DNA of 64,000 nucleotides from Streptomyces sp. NBC_00440 (GCF_036014215.1 NZ_CP107921.1:7809501-7873500), one strand, 5' to 3'; positions 1 to 8,971 are shown, counted from the stretch's first letter. A program made the numbers and translations. Notes: a model not told the origin generated them from the letters alone.

Positions 1-208
1 AGCGGGTGATGAACGCGGCGGACACCAGGCTGGCGGCCTGCACCGTGCTCAGATGGAAGTCGGCGCTGATCTCGGTGAGGACCAGGGTGATCACCACGAA
101 GTCGAAGCCGTCCAGGACATAGCCGATCCAGGCGGCGAAGAACGACTTCCACTGGGTGCGGGATACCTCGCGGTACCAGGGGAGCGGGGCTTGGGTCTTG
201 TTGTGCAC
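1..208 (-). CDS. nanT: Sialic acid MFS transporter, N-terminal part (runs off left edge)
   Basis: Only the first 69 codons are in the window. The GTG start at 208 has GGAGG five bases upstream. The peptide begins [15 protein letters not shown] and continues with the first transmembrane helix ([20 protein letters not shown]), closely resembling the N terminus of E. coli NanT, the proton-coupled N-acetylneuraminate importer of the inner membrane (LDGFDFV and TVQAASL segments shared). It lies 60 bp downstream of nanE and is read in the same direction, so it is probably the last gene of the nan operon seen here. The substrate assignment rests on both the N-terminal match and the operon; the rest of the protein is not visible. 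Confidence 0.85.
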   Translation of the reverse strand, partial: MHNKTQAPLPWYREVSRTQWKSFFAAWIGYVLDGFDFVVITLVLTEISADFHLSTVQAASLVSAAFITR

Positions 209-267
209 GATGCCTCCAGAATGCCGGACGGACTCGGCACTGAGGCCGGCCGGCAGGCGGTGATGCG

Positions 268-978
268 CTATCGCTGGGCAAGTTCCGAGACGAACGCGGC
301 GGTCAGCGCGGTGGGAGCGGTGATGGCGGTACCGACGACGACGCTGTGGGCGCCGTGCGCGAGTGCTGCGGCGGCCTCGTGCGGATTACGGATACGGCCC
401 TCGGCCACGACGGGGACGTCCACCGCACCGGCGAGGGCGGCGACCAGTTCGAGGTCGGGGCCGTCCTGCTGCGGTGAGCCGGGAACATATCCGGAGAGGG
501 TGGTCGACACCAGGTCCGCGCCGTCGGCGGCGGCGGTGATGCCCTCCTCAAGGGTGGAGACGTCGGCCATCACCAGGGCGCCCGCCGCGTGGACCGCCTC
601 GGCGAGAGCGGCGAAGGTGCCGCCGTCGGGGCGGGGCCGGGCGGTGGCGTCGGCGGCGACCACATCGGCCCCCGCCGCCACGAGCGCCAGAGCGTGCCGG
701 ACGGTCGGCGTGATGTACACACCGGTGTCGCCGTCCTTCCACAGGCCGATCAGCGGGAGGTCCACGGATTCCCGGATCGCCGCCACCACTTCGGGCTCGT
801 TGGCACGTACGGCTGCCGCGCCGCCCGCCGCCGCGGACCTGGCCAGCCGGACCAGGGTGCCGGTCTCCCTCATCGGGTCGCCGGGAGGTGCCTGGCAGGA
901 CACGATGAGCCGGCCCCGCAGCGCGCCGGCCAGCGCTGAGGACGGCGTACGGGGCTGCGTACGGGACGGTGTGGTCAC
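268..978 (-). CDS. nanE: N-acetylmannosamine-6-phosphate 2-epimerase
   Basis: 236-aa cytoplasmic TIM-barrel enzyme that converts ManNAc-6-P to GlcNAc-6-P in sialic acid breakdown. Visible family signatures are [13 protein letters not shown] near the N terminus, [11 protein letters not shown] (residues about 72-82), the phosphate-site segment [10 protein letters not shown] and C-terminal VVVGTAIT. Length is normal for the family. The GTG start at 978 overlaps the nanK stop (GTGA), indicating translational coupling. The pathway context (nanA, nanK, nanT) supports the call strongly. Confidence 0.93.
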   Translation of the reverse strand: MTTPSRTQPRTPSSALAGALRGRLIVSCQAPPGDPMRETGTLVRLARSAAAGGAAAVRANEPEVVAAIRESVDLPLIGLWKDGDTGVYITPTVRHALALVAAGADVVAADATARPRPDGGTFAALAEAVHAAGALVMADVSTLEEGITAAADGADLVSTTLSGYVPGSPQQDGPDLELVAALAGAVDVPVVAEGRIRNPHEAAAALAHGAHSVVVGTAITAPTALTAAFVSELAQR

Positions 979-1934
979 AGGAGGGCTCCCGGTCTGTGCA
1001 GGGGGACGGTGGTGGTCAGAGCGGCGGCGCCCAGTACGGCGGCGTCGGCGCCGTACAGCGGCGCCACGGGGCGCAGCCGGCGCAGCGGCGGCATCAGCTC
1101 GCCCGCGAAGGCGGCCGTGAGGGCGTCCCAGTAGAGCGGGCCGATTCCCGGTACGCCGCCGCCGACGACGACCCGGTCGGGGCCCAGCGTGTTGGCGAGG
1201 CCGCCGAGCGCACGGCCCATGGCCCGCGCGCCGGTGGTGATGGCCCGTACGGCGCCGCTGTCACCCGCCGCGGCCCGCTCGGCCACGGACTGGAGCCGGT
1301 CGGCGGTCCGTCCCGTGAGCCGCTCGTACAGGGCGGTGATGCCGGGCCCGGATGCGACCGCCTCAAGGTGCCCGGCGCCACCGCAGGTGCAGTCGAGCCC
1401 GGCCGCTTCGGGACTCGGCAGATGCCCGAGATGGCCCGCGATGCCCGCGGAACCGTGCAGCATCCGCCCGTCGCAGGCGAGCGCGCCGCCGACCCCGGTT
1501 CCGACGGCCGCGAACAGCAGGGAAGCGGACTCGCCGCCGATCGCGGTGAGTTCGGGTCCCGCGGCAGCGCGTACGTCGTTGTCACAGGCGACCGGAAGGC
1601 CGGTGCGGTCCGCGAGGCCGGAGCCCAGCGCGGTGCCCGCCCATCCGCGGATCGAGTCCGTCGCGCTGGTGACGGTGCCCGAACGCGGGTCCACCACACC
1701 GGCCGCGGCGACACCGACCGCCACCGCACCGCGGTCGACGGCGCGGGCGGCGTCGCGCAGCGCGTCGAGCACGGCGTCGGCGCCGGCGGTCGACGGAGTC
1801 GCCAGGGTGTGCCGGGCGAGCACCGCCCCGTCCGGCCCGACCAGGGCGGCAGCGATCTTCGTGCCGCCCAGGTCAAGCCCGATGACGGGACCCGCCGCCG
1901 AACGTGGACCGCGGTGGGTCGTCCGTGTCGTCAT
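975..1934 (-). CDS. nanK: ROK-family N-acetylmannosamine kinase
   Basis: 319-aa sugar kinase that phosphorylates ManNAc at O6 with ATP. The ROK phosphate-1 motif (VIGLDLGGTKIAAALV) follows a short N-terminal leader, and the ROK zinc-type motif appears as CTCGGAGHLEAVAS with His where the last Cys is usual. I chose the ATG at 1934, which overlaps the nanA stop as ATGA, over a longer reading that would add 32 arginine-rich residues inside nanA. ROK kinases vary in substrate; ManNAc is inferred from the operon. Confidence 0.88.
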   Translation of the reverse strand: MTTRTTHRGPRSAAGPVIGLDLGGTKIAAALVGPDGAVLARHTLATPSTAGADAVLDALRDAARAVDRGAVAVGVAAAGVVDPRSGTVTSATDSIRGWAGTALGSGLADRTGLPVACDNDVRAAAGPELTAIGGESASLLFAAVGTGVGGALACDGRMLHGSAGIAGHLGHLPSPEAAGLDCTCGGAGHLEAVASGPGITALYERLTGRTADRLQSVAERAAAGDSGAVRAITTGARAMGRALGGLANTLGPDRVVVGGGVPGIGPLYWDALTAAFAGELMPPLRRLRPVAPLYGADAAVLGAAALTTTVPLHRPGALL

Positions 1935-2890
1935 CGGGGAGGGGTCAGTCCGGCCGCGCGCAGCCGCGCGGCGATGAGCGCGACGGATTCGGCGTCGAGC
2001 TGGATCTGCGGGAACGCCGTGTCGCCGCACGCGATGACACCGAGGAGCCGCAGTGCGCCCTTGAAGGAGCCGAGCGCCGAGGAACTGCGCCCCATGTCGG
2101 CATCGGGGCCCACGTCCACGATGTCGAAGAGCGAGACGAGCCGCTCCTGTTCCTTGGCGGCCAGCGTCCAGTCGCCGGCGCGTGCGGCCTCGTACAGCCG
2201 CACATAGGCCGCGGGGTCGACATTGCCGATGCCGGGTACGACACCGTCGGCGCCGGCCAGCAGCGCGGCGTCGACGGTGAGTTCGGAGCCCGTGAGGATA
2301 CTGAAGTGGGGGACGGGGCCCTGGCTCCGGCCGTCCCGGCCGCCGAGTTCGACGAGCAGACGGCGCAGCCCGCCCTCGTCGCCGCTGCTGTCCTTGAGCC
2401 CGGCCAGCGTGCCGTCCTCGGCGAGTTCGCGCACGAGGGGCGCGGAGAGCTTGCTGTGCACCGAGACCGGAAGGTCGTACGCGAACAGTGGCAGGTCGAC
2501 GCTCGCCCGGATGCGCCGGAAGTGGCCGGCGATCTCCTTGGGGTGGGTGCGGGTGTAGAAGGGCGCCGTGGCGACCAGTGCGTCCGCGCCCAGCCGGGCC
2601 GCGACCCGTGCGTGGTCGATCACCCGGGCGGTGGTGGTGTCGATGACACCGGCGAGCACCGGGACCCGGCCGGCGGCCGCGCGGACCACGGTCTCCAGGA
2701 CCGTCGCGCGCTGAGCGTCGGTGAGATAGGCGACCTCGCTGGTCGACCCCAGCGCGAACAGACCGTGCACACCTCCGCCGATGAGGTGCTCGACCAGGCG
2801 GGAGAGCGAATCGGTGTCGATCTCCCCGGTGGCGTCGAGCGGGGTGCAGACGGGCGGTACGACCCCGCGAAGGGGGGCGGTCAGGGCCAT
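1931..2890 (-). CDS. nanA: N-acetylneuraminate lyase (DapA/NAL family)
   Basis: 319-aa class I aldolase of the dihydrodipicolinate synthase superfamily, expected to cleave sialic acid to ManNAc and pyruvate. It shows the substrate loop GSTSEVAYL, the catalytic Tyr in FAYDLPVS and the Schiff-base Lys in LAGLKDSSGD. The ATG at 2890 has AGGAG seven bases upstream; an in-frame ATG at 2938 would lie inside the operator and lacks a ribosome site. It is the first gene of the leftward operon, divergent from the GntR gene. Sequence alone cannot separate NAL from other DapA-family aldolases; the nan neighbours decide it. Confidence 0.88.
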   Translation of the reverse strand: MALTAPLRGVVPPVCTPLDATGEIDTDSLSRLVEHLIGGGVHGLFALGSTSEVAYLTDAQRATVLETVVRAAAGRVPVLAGVIDTTTARVIDHARVAARLGADALVATAPFYTRTHPKEIAGHFRRIRASVDLPLFAYDLPVSVHSKLSAPLVRELAEDGTLAGLKDSSGDEGGLRRLLVELGGRDGRSQGPVPHFSILTGSELTVDAALLAGADGVVPGIGNVDPAAYVRLYEAARAGDWTLAAKEQERLVSLFDIVDVGPDADMGRSSSALGSFKGALRLLGVIACGDTAFPQIQLDAESVALIAARLRAAGLTPPR

Positions 2891-2933
2891 GGGGTTACTC
2901 CTGGTGCAAGTGAGGGCTGGAGATTCTCTCCAC

Positions 2934-2960
2934 GACATGAGACATCAGATGTCCTATGTC
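2934..2960. promoter_or_regulatory. GntR-type operator between nanA and gntR
   Basis: A 27-bp near-symmetric dyad: inner arms GACATC/GATGTC around one central A (2941-2953) and outer arms GACAT/ATGTC at the two ends. It lies 44 bp upstream of nanA and 92 bp upstream of the divergent GntR start, a good place to control both. Confidence 0.7.
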
Positions 2961-3051
2961 TTGCGGTTAGAATAGTCCCCACGGGGTGCGAATCGTCAAA
3001 GTGACCCCGGTCACACTTCAGGCCCGGGAGCGGGCCCCGGGAGGAGCCTCA

Positions 3052-3747
3052 GTGGTCCGCAGTACGGCGTCCGAAGACGTCCAGGCCCGTATCCGCCGGC
3101 TGATCCTGGACCGCGGCCTTTCGCCCGGCGGCCCGCTGCCCACGGAGACCGAACTGACCGGACTCTTCGGGGTCGGCCGGGTCACGGTCCGGGAGGCGCT
3201 CAAGGCGCTGCAGGCCCTGCAGGTCGTGGAGATCCGCCGCGGTTCCGGCACCTTCGTGGGCTCGCTCTCCCTGGCCCCGCTGGTGGAGGGCCTCGCGTTC
3301 CGTGCGGCGGTACGCCACCGCAACGGCGAGGCGAGCCTCTACGAACTCATGCGGGTGCGCGAGGCGTTGGAGGCCGGACTGATCGACAGCGTCGCGGCGT
3401 CGGTGCCCGGCGAGGACCTCGTGGTGCTGCGGGGGATCGTGGCGGAGATGGAGGGGGAGGCCGCGCGGGGGCGTATCGCCCGCAGTACGGACCGCGCCTT
3501 CCATCTGGTGCTGTACCGGTCCCTCGGCAACCACCTGCTCAGCGAAGTGCTCGACGCGTTCTGGGCCGCCCTCGACCAGGTGCGGGGCGACACGGGTGAC
3601 GGCCACCAGGACCCGGCCGCCACGGTCGCCCAGCACCGGGAGATCGTCGACGCGGTCGCGGCGGGTGACGGCACGCGGGCCCGCACCGCGATGCGTACCC
3701 ACTTCGACGGCATCAGGGAGCGGCTCGCGCCCGGTGCGGCGGGGTGA
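3052..3747 (+). CDS. FadR-subfamily GntR transcriptional regulator of the nan operon
   Basis: 231-aa regulator. The N-terminal winged helix (residues about 8-75) contains the GntR signature PTETELTGLFGVGRVTVREA and wing RRGSGTFVG. The C-terminal part is an all-helical FCD ligand domain (MRVREALEAGLI ... QHREIVDAVAAGD). The GTG at 3052 is preceded by GAGGAG at five bases; the GTG at 2986 has no ribosome site. Its divergent position and the dyad at 2934-2960 suggest it represses nanAKET and itself, probably relieved by a sialic acid pathway intermediate; the ligand is not shown by the sequence. Confidence 0.85.
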   Translation: MVRSTASEDVQARIRRLILDRGLSPGGPLPTETELTGLFGVGRVTVREALKALQALQVVEIRRGSGTFVGSLSLAPLVEGLAFRAAVRHRNGEASLYELMRVREALEAGLIDSVAASVPGEDLVVLRGIVAEMEGEAARGRIARSTDRAFHLVLYRSLGNHLLSEVLDAFWAALDQVRGDTGDGHQDPAATVAQHREIVDAVAAGDGTRARTAMRTHFDGIRERLAPGAAG

Positions 3748-3803
3748 GGTGCGCGATGGCCTGCTGGACGCGAGTCCGGGAGGGGAGGCGGTTGCGATTG
3801 CGC

Positions 3804-3847
3804 ATGAGCACAGTACGGCCCGCCAGGGTGGGCCGTACTGTGCTCAT
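3804..3847. terminator. Bidirectional terminator
   Basis: 18-bp perfect arms (3804-3821 and 3830-3847; ATGAGCACAGTACGGCCC and its complement) with an 8-nt loop, between the convergent gntR and the small membrane-protein gene. Confidence 0.8.
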
Positions 3848-3863
3848 CGTCGTGCGGCAGGCC

Positions 3864-4067
3864 TCACGGGAAGAGCGCCACTCCCACCATGATCAAGACA
3901 ATGATGCCGACGACGATGGCCGCGCCGACCCAGGGTCCCCGGTGCTTCATCGGCGCCCTCGGACCGCCGCCGCGCGGCCGGTCCTCCGGGAGCACCGGAT
4001 GCGCGGGCCTGTCACTGGCGTAGAACTCCTTGTCCTGCAACTCAGCCTTGTCCTGCAACTCAGTCAT
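3864..4067 (-). CDS. Small single-pass membrane protein
   Basis: 67 aa. The N-terminal half is hydrophilic and Pro/Arg-rich, with a tandem pentad (ELQDKAELQDK) that is also a direct repeat in the DNA. Residues about 46-67 form one hydrophobic helix ending at the C terminus, preceded by KHRGPW, suggesting a tail-anchored protein. ATG at 4067 has GAAGGA upstream; a longer reading to 4163 lacks support. It resembles the short actinobacterial DUF6480-like proteins, but I cannot confirm the family. Function unknown. Confidence 0.7.
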   Translation of the reverse strand: MTELQDKAELQDKEFYASDRPAHPVLPEDRPRGGGPRAPMKHRGPWVGAAIVVGIIVLIMVGVALFP

Positions 4068-4391
4068 CGGAAGTCCTTCCGTAGTGACCTTTGCAGCAAT
4101 TATAGGTTCGCCCCACCCTGAATGCGCAAAATGTACCGATTCTCCCCTCGGTCGGGCAACCAACTACGGTTCGGATCCAGGGGAATCCGTACGGTCGCGT
4201 GCCTGGGGCCGCCAGCGGGCCGAGCCGACCTGTACCCGTCCGGACCGTGGCGCTCGTACGCCGGGTGAGGGCCCAACTCCGGTCGGCCCCAAGGGCGATG
4301 GGTCCGACGAGGCGAGATCATTCGGAGATTGCGGCGTCTATGCTCTCCGGACACCGGGCGCAGCACCGATAAGCGAAAAGGGCGGTAGAGG

Positions 4392-5186
4392 ATGGGCGAG
4401 CGGAACGGCCGAGCGGACGTGCGGGGCAACCGGGCGAACTCTGCGCGTGTGTACGACTACATCCTGGGCGGCAAGGACCACTACGAAGTGGACCGGGTGG
4501 CTGCCGAAGCGTCGCTCCGTGCCTGGCCAGGGCTGCGGACGAGCATGCTGGCGAACCGGGCGACCATGCGGCGGATGGCCCACTGGCTGGCCGCGGAGGC
4601 CGGGATACGCCAGTTCCTGGACATCGGTACGGGCATCCCGACGGAACCCAATCTGCACCAGGTCGTCCAGCGGCAGACCCCGGAGGCGCGGATCGTCTAC
4701 GTGGACAACGACCCGATCGTCCTCGCGCACGCCGACGCGCTGATGCGCAGCACCCCGGAGGGCCGGACCGCCTATATCCAGGCGGACATGACCGTCCCGG
4801 ACACGCTCCTCGCCGACCCCGCCCTGCGTGAGACGCTCGATCTGGACCAGCCGGTCGGCCTCACGGTGATCGCCATGCTGCAGTTCGTGAAGGACGCGCA
4901 AGGTCTCATCGAGACGCTGATGGAATCGCTGGCGCCGGGCAGTTACCTGGCGCTCACCCTCGCCACCGGGGACCTCGCCCCCGAATCCGCGGCACTGGCG
5001 CGCGAATACACCGAGCGGGGCATCCCCATGTATCTGCGCACCCGGGCCGAGGTGGAGGCCCTGTTCACCGGGCTCGACCTGGCCGAACCGGGCGTGGTGC
5101 CGATGACGTCCTGGCGGCCGGCCGACGGTGTGGTCCCGCCGGAGAACGGGACGAACATGTACGCGGGAGTGGCCCGTAAGCCCTGA
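4392..5186 (+). CDS. SAM-dependent methyltransferase (DUF574/Methyltransf_19 family)
   Basis: 264-aa class I methyltransferase-fold protein of a family greatly expanded in Streptomyces. Visible are the family N terminus (NSARVYDYILGGKDHYEVDR), SAM motif I (FLDIGTGIPTEPN, residues about 76-88), the acidic residue after the second strand (VYVDNDPIVLAHA), the motif III/IV region (LTVIAMLQFVKD) and a C terminus ending GTNMYAGVARK. The substrate is not known for this family. It stands alone, 134 bp ahead of the dehydratase gene. Confidence 0.88.
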   Translation: MGERNGRADVRGNRANSARVYDYILGGKDHYEVDRVAAEASLRAWPGLRTSMLANRATMRRMAHWLAAEAGIRQFLDIGTGIPTEPNLHQVVQRQTPEARIVYVDNDPIVLAHADALMRSTPEGRTAYIQADMTVPDTLLADPALRETLDLDQPVGLTVIAMLQFVKDAQGLIETLMESLAPGSYLALTLATGDLAPESAALAREYTERGIPMYLRTRAEVEALFTGLDLAEPGVVPMTSWRPADGVVPPENGTNMYAGVARKP

Positions 5187-5320
5187 CCCCGGACCCGGCG
5201 TCCGGACGTTCCGTCCGCCTCTTAGACTGATCGTCCAGACCGTTCGTCCGGATTCCCGGCGGGGCGCCGGCCATACCTGACGGGCCACCTGATCCCCGCG
5301 AGCCCCGATGGAGCCCCCGC

Positions 5321-6289
5321 ATGACGAACGCACTGCCGGTCACCCTCGACGACGTCCGCGACGCCGCCGCGCAGATCAAGGGCGTGGCCCACCGCACCCC
5401 CGTGCTGCGCTCACGCACCCTGGACCGGCTCGTCGGCGCGGAGGTGCACCTCAAGTGCGAGAACTTCCAGCGGATCGGCGCCTTCAAGTTCCGTGGCGCC
5501 TACAACGCGGCCTCCCGGCTGTCGCCGGAGCAGGTGGCCAAGGGTATCGCCGCGTACTCCTCGGGCAACCACGCGCAGGCCGTCGCCCTCGCCGCGAAGG
5601 AGCTGGGCACCACCGCGGTGATCCTGATGCCGGAGGACACCCCGCAGTCGAAGCTGGACGCCACCGCCGGCTACGGCGCCGAGGTCGTCACCTACGACCG
5701 TTACACCGGCGACCGCGTCGCCATCGGTGAGGCACTGGCCGCCGACCGCGGCCTCGCGCTCATCCCTCCGTACGAGCACCCGCACGTCATCGCGGGACAG
5801 GGCACCGCCGCACTCGAACTGATCGAGGAAGCGGGCGATCTCGACGCCCTGGTGGTGCCGGTCGGCGGTGGTGGGCTGATGGCGGGCAGTGCGACCGTCG
5901 CCAAGGGCCTGCGGGACCGTATCCGGGTGATCGGAGTGGAACCGGAGGCCGGGGACGACACGAAGAGGTCCCTGGAGGCGGGCAGGCGGGTGTCCATCCC
6001 CGTTCCGCGCACCATCGCCGACGGCCAGGCGGCAGACATCCCCGGCGAGTTGACCTTCTCCGTCAACCAGCGGCTGGTCGACGGCATCGACCTGGTGACC
6101 GACGACCAGATCCGTGACGCCATGCGGTTCGCGTTCGAACGCCTGAAGATCGTCATCGAGCCCAGTGGCGCCACCGGGCTTGCCGCTCTGCTGGCGGGCC
6201 GCGTCGACCGCCTCCCGCAGCGCGTCGGGGTGATCATTTCGGGCGGCAACATCGGCGCCAGCCGGTTCGCCGAACTCTGCGGGAACTGA
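5321..6289 (+). CDS. Threonine/serine dehydratase-like PLP enzyme
   Basis: 322-aa fold-type II PLP enzyme. The PLP lysine is in GAFKFRGAY (about residue 53), the substrate loop in SSGNHAQAVA, the phosphate-binding glycine loop in VPVGGGGLM and the C-terminal serine site in ISGGNIG. It lacks the ACT-like regulatory domain of biosynthetic IlvA, so it is of the short catabolic type: L-threonine/L-serine ammonia-lyase, serine racemase or threo-3-hydroxyaspartate ammonia-lyase. The family does not allow a finer call. Confidence 0.85.
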   Translation: MTNALPVTLDDVRDAAAQIKGVAHRTPVLRSRTLDRLVGAEVHLKCENFQRIGAFKFRGAYNAASRLSPEQVAKGIAAYSSGNHAQAVALAAKELGTTAVILMPEDTPQSKLDATAGYGAEVVTYDRYTGDRVAIGEALAADRGLALIPPYEHPHVIAGQGTAALELIEEAGDLDALVVPVGGGGLMAGSATVAKGLRDRIRVIGVEPEAGDDTKRSLEAGRRVSIPVPRTIADGQAADIPGELTFSVNQRLVDGIDLVTDDQIRDAMRFAFERLKIVIEPSGATGLAALLAGRVDRLPQRVGVIISGGNIGASRFAELCGN

Positions 6290-6323
6290 CCGCCCCGGGC
6301 CTGGGGCGACAGGGCGGTCAGCG

Positions 6324-6336
6324 TTAAAGTGACCGC
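6324..6336 (+). promoter_or_regulatory. -10 element immediately before a start codon (leaderless transcript likely)
   Basis: TAAAGT at 6324-6329 ends seven bases before the GTG at 6337, the right spacing for transcription to begin at or next to the start codon. No purine-rich ribosome site precedes this GTG. Confidence 0.45.
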
Positions 6337-6879
6337 GTGGCCCTACTGCCGGAAGACCTGACGTCACTGATTTCGGACGGCGACCGTGACGCAGCCGTCG
6401 AGCGCCTCCAGGAGGCTTTCTCCGAGGGGCACCTCTCGTCGGAGGAGATGGACGAACGCCTCCAGACGGCGCTGACCGCCAGAACACAGGGCGACTTGGT
6501 ACCCGCCCTGGCCGCTCTGCCCTCCGGAGCCGCGGACAGCACCGTCGAGATCGAGGCCGTCGGCGGGCGGATCGAGCGCGGTCGTGGCTGGCGGGTGCCC
6601 CGCACTCTCAGGGTCGAGTCGGCCTTCGGCAAGGTCGAGCTCGACCTGTCGCGGGCAGTGATCGAGTACCCGGTGGTCGACATCGAGCTGCGGCTCGGCA
6701 GCGGCCGGGCCCGTATCGTGCTGCCGCACCACGCCACGGTCGACTACGAGGGACTCCGCGCCGACTGGAAACAGCCCGTCCACCGGGCCCCCCGGCGTGC
6801 CGCCACGGGCGGTCCGCACATCCGGATCTCCGGTGCCATGGGGTACGGCCGGCTGAAGATCACGCACCGCCGACGCTGA
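6337..6879 (+). CDS. DUF1707 (SHOCT-like) domain protein
   Basis: 180 aa. Residues about 9-55 match the DUF1707 pattern: LISDGDRDAAVERLQEAFSEGHLSSEEMDERL. The remainder (about 75-170) is beta-rich and resembles the cell-wall-active/LiaF-like C-terminal domain often attached to DUF1707 (GRIERGRGWRVPRTLRVESAFGKVELDLSRA). No transmembrane helix is visible. The start is GTG, probably leaderless. Function unknown; such proteins are common in actinobacteria, and a cell-envelope link is inferred only from domain relatives. Confidence 0.85.
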   Translation: MALLPEDLTSLISDGDRDAAVERLQEAFSEGHLSSEEMDERLQTALTARTQGDLVPALAALPSGAADSTVEIEAVGGRIERGRGWRVPRTLRVESAFGKVELDLSRAVIEYPVVDIELRLGSGRARIVLPHHATVDYEGLRADWKQPVHRAPRRAATGGPHIRISGAMGYGRLKITHRRR

Positions 6880-7008
6880 CCGGGGGTCCGGCGACCGTAC
6901 GCCACGGCTCGCCGTCTCATTCACAATCCGCTTCTCCGCTCACCGCCAGGGCTTGACCGACCTCACAGGTTTCCGGGGGACTGCCGCGTTTCTGCGTGGG
7001 TACGCGAG

Positions 7009-7040
7009 CGCCGTAAAGGTGTCGCGTCGCCGTAAAGGTG
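7009..7040 (+). repeat. Two direct repeats upstream of the sugar porter
   Basis: CGCCGTAAAGGTG occurs at 7009-7021 and 7028-7040, a 19-bp period, about 90 bp before the porter start. This is a candidate regulator site; nothing identifies the regulator. Confidence 0.4.
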
Positions 7041-7130
7041 GCGCACGGTGTCGCGTACACCGAAGTAAAGGGCGCATTCACGCACAGTGAAGCGGCAGCA
7101 GACAACGATGTCAGTCAGGTGATTGTGTTC

Positions 7131-8585
7131 ATGGCGGAGACGGCTCCCCTCACAGACGCACCCCAACGTGGCGGTAAAGCTGTAGGCATCTCCATTGCCG
7201 CCGCGGTCGGCGGTTTTCTTTTCGGCTTCGACTCGTCCGTCATCAACGGCGCGGTCGACGCACTGGGCTCACATTTCCATCTCGGCACGTTCCTCTCCGG
7301 CTTTGTCGTCTCCATCGCTCTGCTGGGCTGCGCGGTAGGTGCCTGGTACGCGGGGCGGCTGGCGGACAGCTGGGGACGCCGGCGTGTGATGGTGCTGGGC
7401 GCGGTGATGTTCATCATCAGCTCCGTGGGGTCGGCCACCGCCTTCTCCGTGGCCGACCTCATGGTGTGGCGGGTGGTCGGCGGGCTGGCCATCGGCGTCG
7501 CCTCCGTGATCGCACCGGCGTACATCTCCGAGGTGGCGCCCGCGAAGGGGCGCGGCGCTCTGGGGTCCCTGCAGCAGCTGGCGATCACCGTCGGCCAGCT
7601 GGTGGTGCTCAGCTCCAACAAGGGCCTGGCCGGCGCCGCGGGCGGCGCCTCGCAGAACCTGTGGTTCGGCATGGCGGCCTGGCGCTGGATGTTCCTGGTC
7701 GGTGTCATCCCGGCACTGGTGTACGGCCTGCTGGCCATGCTGATCCCGGAATCGCCCCGCTACCTGGTACTGAAGGGCGAGTACGGCAAGGCGGCCGGAG
7801 TGCTCCAGCGGGTGACCGGTGAGAGCGACCCCGAGGGCAAGGTCGAGGAGATCCGGGAGACCCTGGACAAGGAGCACCGCAGTACGTTCGCCGACATCCG
7901 CGGCAAGCGGTTCGGCCTGCACCCGCTGGTCTGGGTCGGCATCATCATGGCCGCGTTCCAGCAACTGGTCGGCATCAACGCGATCTTCTACTACTCGACC
8001 ACTCTCTGGAAGTCGGTCGGATTCAGCGAGTCCAGCTCGTTCACCACCTCGGTGATCACCGCGGGGATCAATGTGGTGATGACCGTGGTCGCCATGCTCT
8101 TCGTGGACCGGGTCGGCCGCCGCCGGCTGCTCACCGTCGGCTCGCTCGGCATGTTCCTGTCGCTGCTGCTCACCGCGGTGGCCTTCTCCCAGCAGCACGG
8201 CAGCGGAGACCATGTGTCGCTGCCCAGCCCCTACGGGCCGCTGGCGCTGGTGGGTGCGAACGCCTTTGTCGTCTTCTTCGCGCTCTCGTGGGGCCCGATC
8301 CTGTGGATCATGCTGGCTGAGATGTTCCCGAACCGGATGCGCGCGATGGCACTGGCCATCGGCACGGCGTCGAACTGGGTCTTCAACTTCATCGTCACCT
8401 TCGCTTTCGAGCCGATGACCCGCCAGGTCGGCCTCTCCTGGCTGTACGGCACGTTCGCCTTCTTCGCCCTGGCCTCGTTCTTCTTCGTACGCGGCAAGGT
8501 CCCGGAGACGAAGCAGCGGGAACTGGAGTCGATGACCGGCGAGACATATCAGCGCCCGCCGGCCGCGCGGGCACCGTCCGCCTAG
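7131..8585 (+). CDS. MFS sugar porter, GlcP-like glucose permease
   Basis: 484-aa 12-TM sugar:proton symporter. Diagnostic sites are GFLFGFDSSVINGAV in TM1, GRLADSWGRRRVM after TM2, PESPRYLVLKGE at the end of the first half, QQLVGINAIFYYS in TM7, DRVGRRRLL after TM8 and PETKQRELE at the C terminus. It resembles the Streptomyces glucose permease GlcP, but xylose or arabinose porters share these motifs. I take the ATG at 7131, since upstream in-frame starts add hydrophilic residues not typical of the family. The TAG stop (8583-8585) is part of the CTAG at which the IS5-type element sits, so the insertion left the reading frame intact. Confidence 0.85.
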   Translation: MAETAPLTDAPQRGGKAVGISIAAAVGGFLFGFDSSVINGAVDALGSHFHLGTFLSGFVVSIALLGCAVGAWYAGRLADSWGRRRVMVLGAVMFIISSVGSATAFSVADLMVWRVVGGLAIGVASVIAPAYISEVAPAKGRGALGSLQQLAITVGQLVVLSSNKGLAGAAGGASQNLWFGMAAWRWMFLVGVIPALVYGLLAMLIPESPRYLVLKGEYGKAAGVLQRVTGESDPEGKVEEIRETLDKEHRSTFADIRGKRFGLHPLVWVGIIMAAFQQLVGINAIFYYSTTLWKSVGFSESSSFTTSVITAGINVVMTVVAMLFVDRVGRRRLLTVGSLGMFLSLLLTAVAFSQQHGSGDHVSLPSPYGPLALVGANAFVVFFALSWGPILWIMLAEMFPNRMRAMALAIGTASNWVFNFIVTFAFEPMTRQVGLSWLYGTFAFFALASFFFVRGKVPETKQRELESMTGETYQRPPAARAPSA

Positions 8586-8637
8586 GCAGTGTCTTCAAAG
8601 ATCTTGCCAAGATGGCGCGGTAGCTGAGCATGATGCC

Positions 8638-8946
8638 TTGGTGGAACATCTTTCTGTCGACGTGCGCGCTTCGCTCCGGCTCTTCGCTTTCTACTTGGCG
8701 AACGGCACCCTCGACCTGGACCTGCTCGAAGGGTTTGACTATCGCTCGACCGTTTTTCACTCCGGCTCCTCGTTGGAACAGGTCTTCGCGATCTATAGCA
8801 ATGTGCTGCAAATCGACACCGACGGCATGGTGCTGAACGACGGAGACGCGCAGTACCGGGTCGCGCAGTGGGTCCGAGTGTGCTGCGACCCGAGCTATCG
8901 GGTCGAGCCGCCCTTCGATGCCTGGGAGACGGAGCTCCATCTCTGA
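8638..8946 (+). CDS. Hypothetical passenger protein inside the IS5-type element
   Basis: 102 aa, start TTG at 8638 or GTG at 8641. It is acidic, with an ordered feel: LRLFAFYLANGTLDLDLLEGFDYR, a YSNVLQID strand and a C terminus ending PPFDAWETELHL. No signal peptide or membrane helix is visible. It reads toward the transposase and ends 26 bp from the transposase stop, within the inverted repeats, so it moves with the element. It may match a small actinobacterial DUF family (I think DUF7677-like) but I cannot confirm this. Function unknown. Confidence 0.6.
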   Translation: MVEHLSVDVRASLRLFAFYLANGTLDLDLLEGFDYRSTVFHSGSSLEQVFAIYSNVLQIDTDGMVLNDGDAQYRVAQWVRVCCDPSYRVEPPFDAWETELHL

Positions 8947-8971
8947 TGACCCGGCGTTCACCGTCAGAACA

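Noticed and set aside
53..2207. Open frames on the plus strand opposite the nan operon
   Set aside because: Composition of shadow frames; the minus-strand frames give complete nanE, nanK and nanA.
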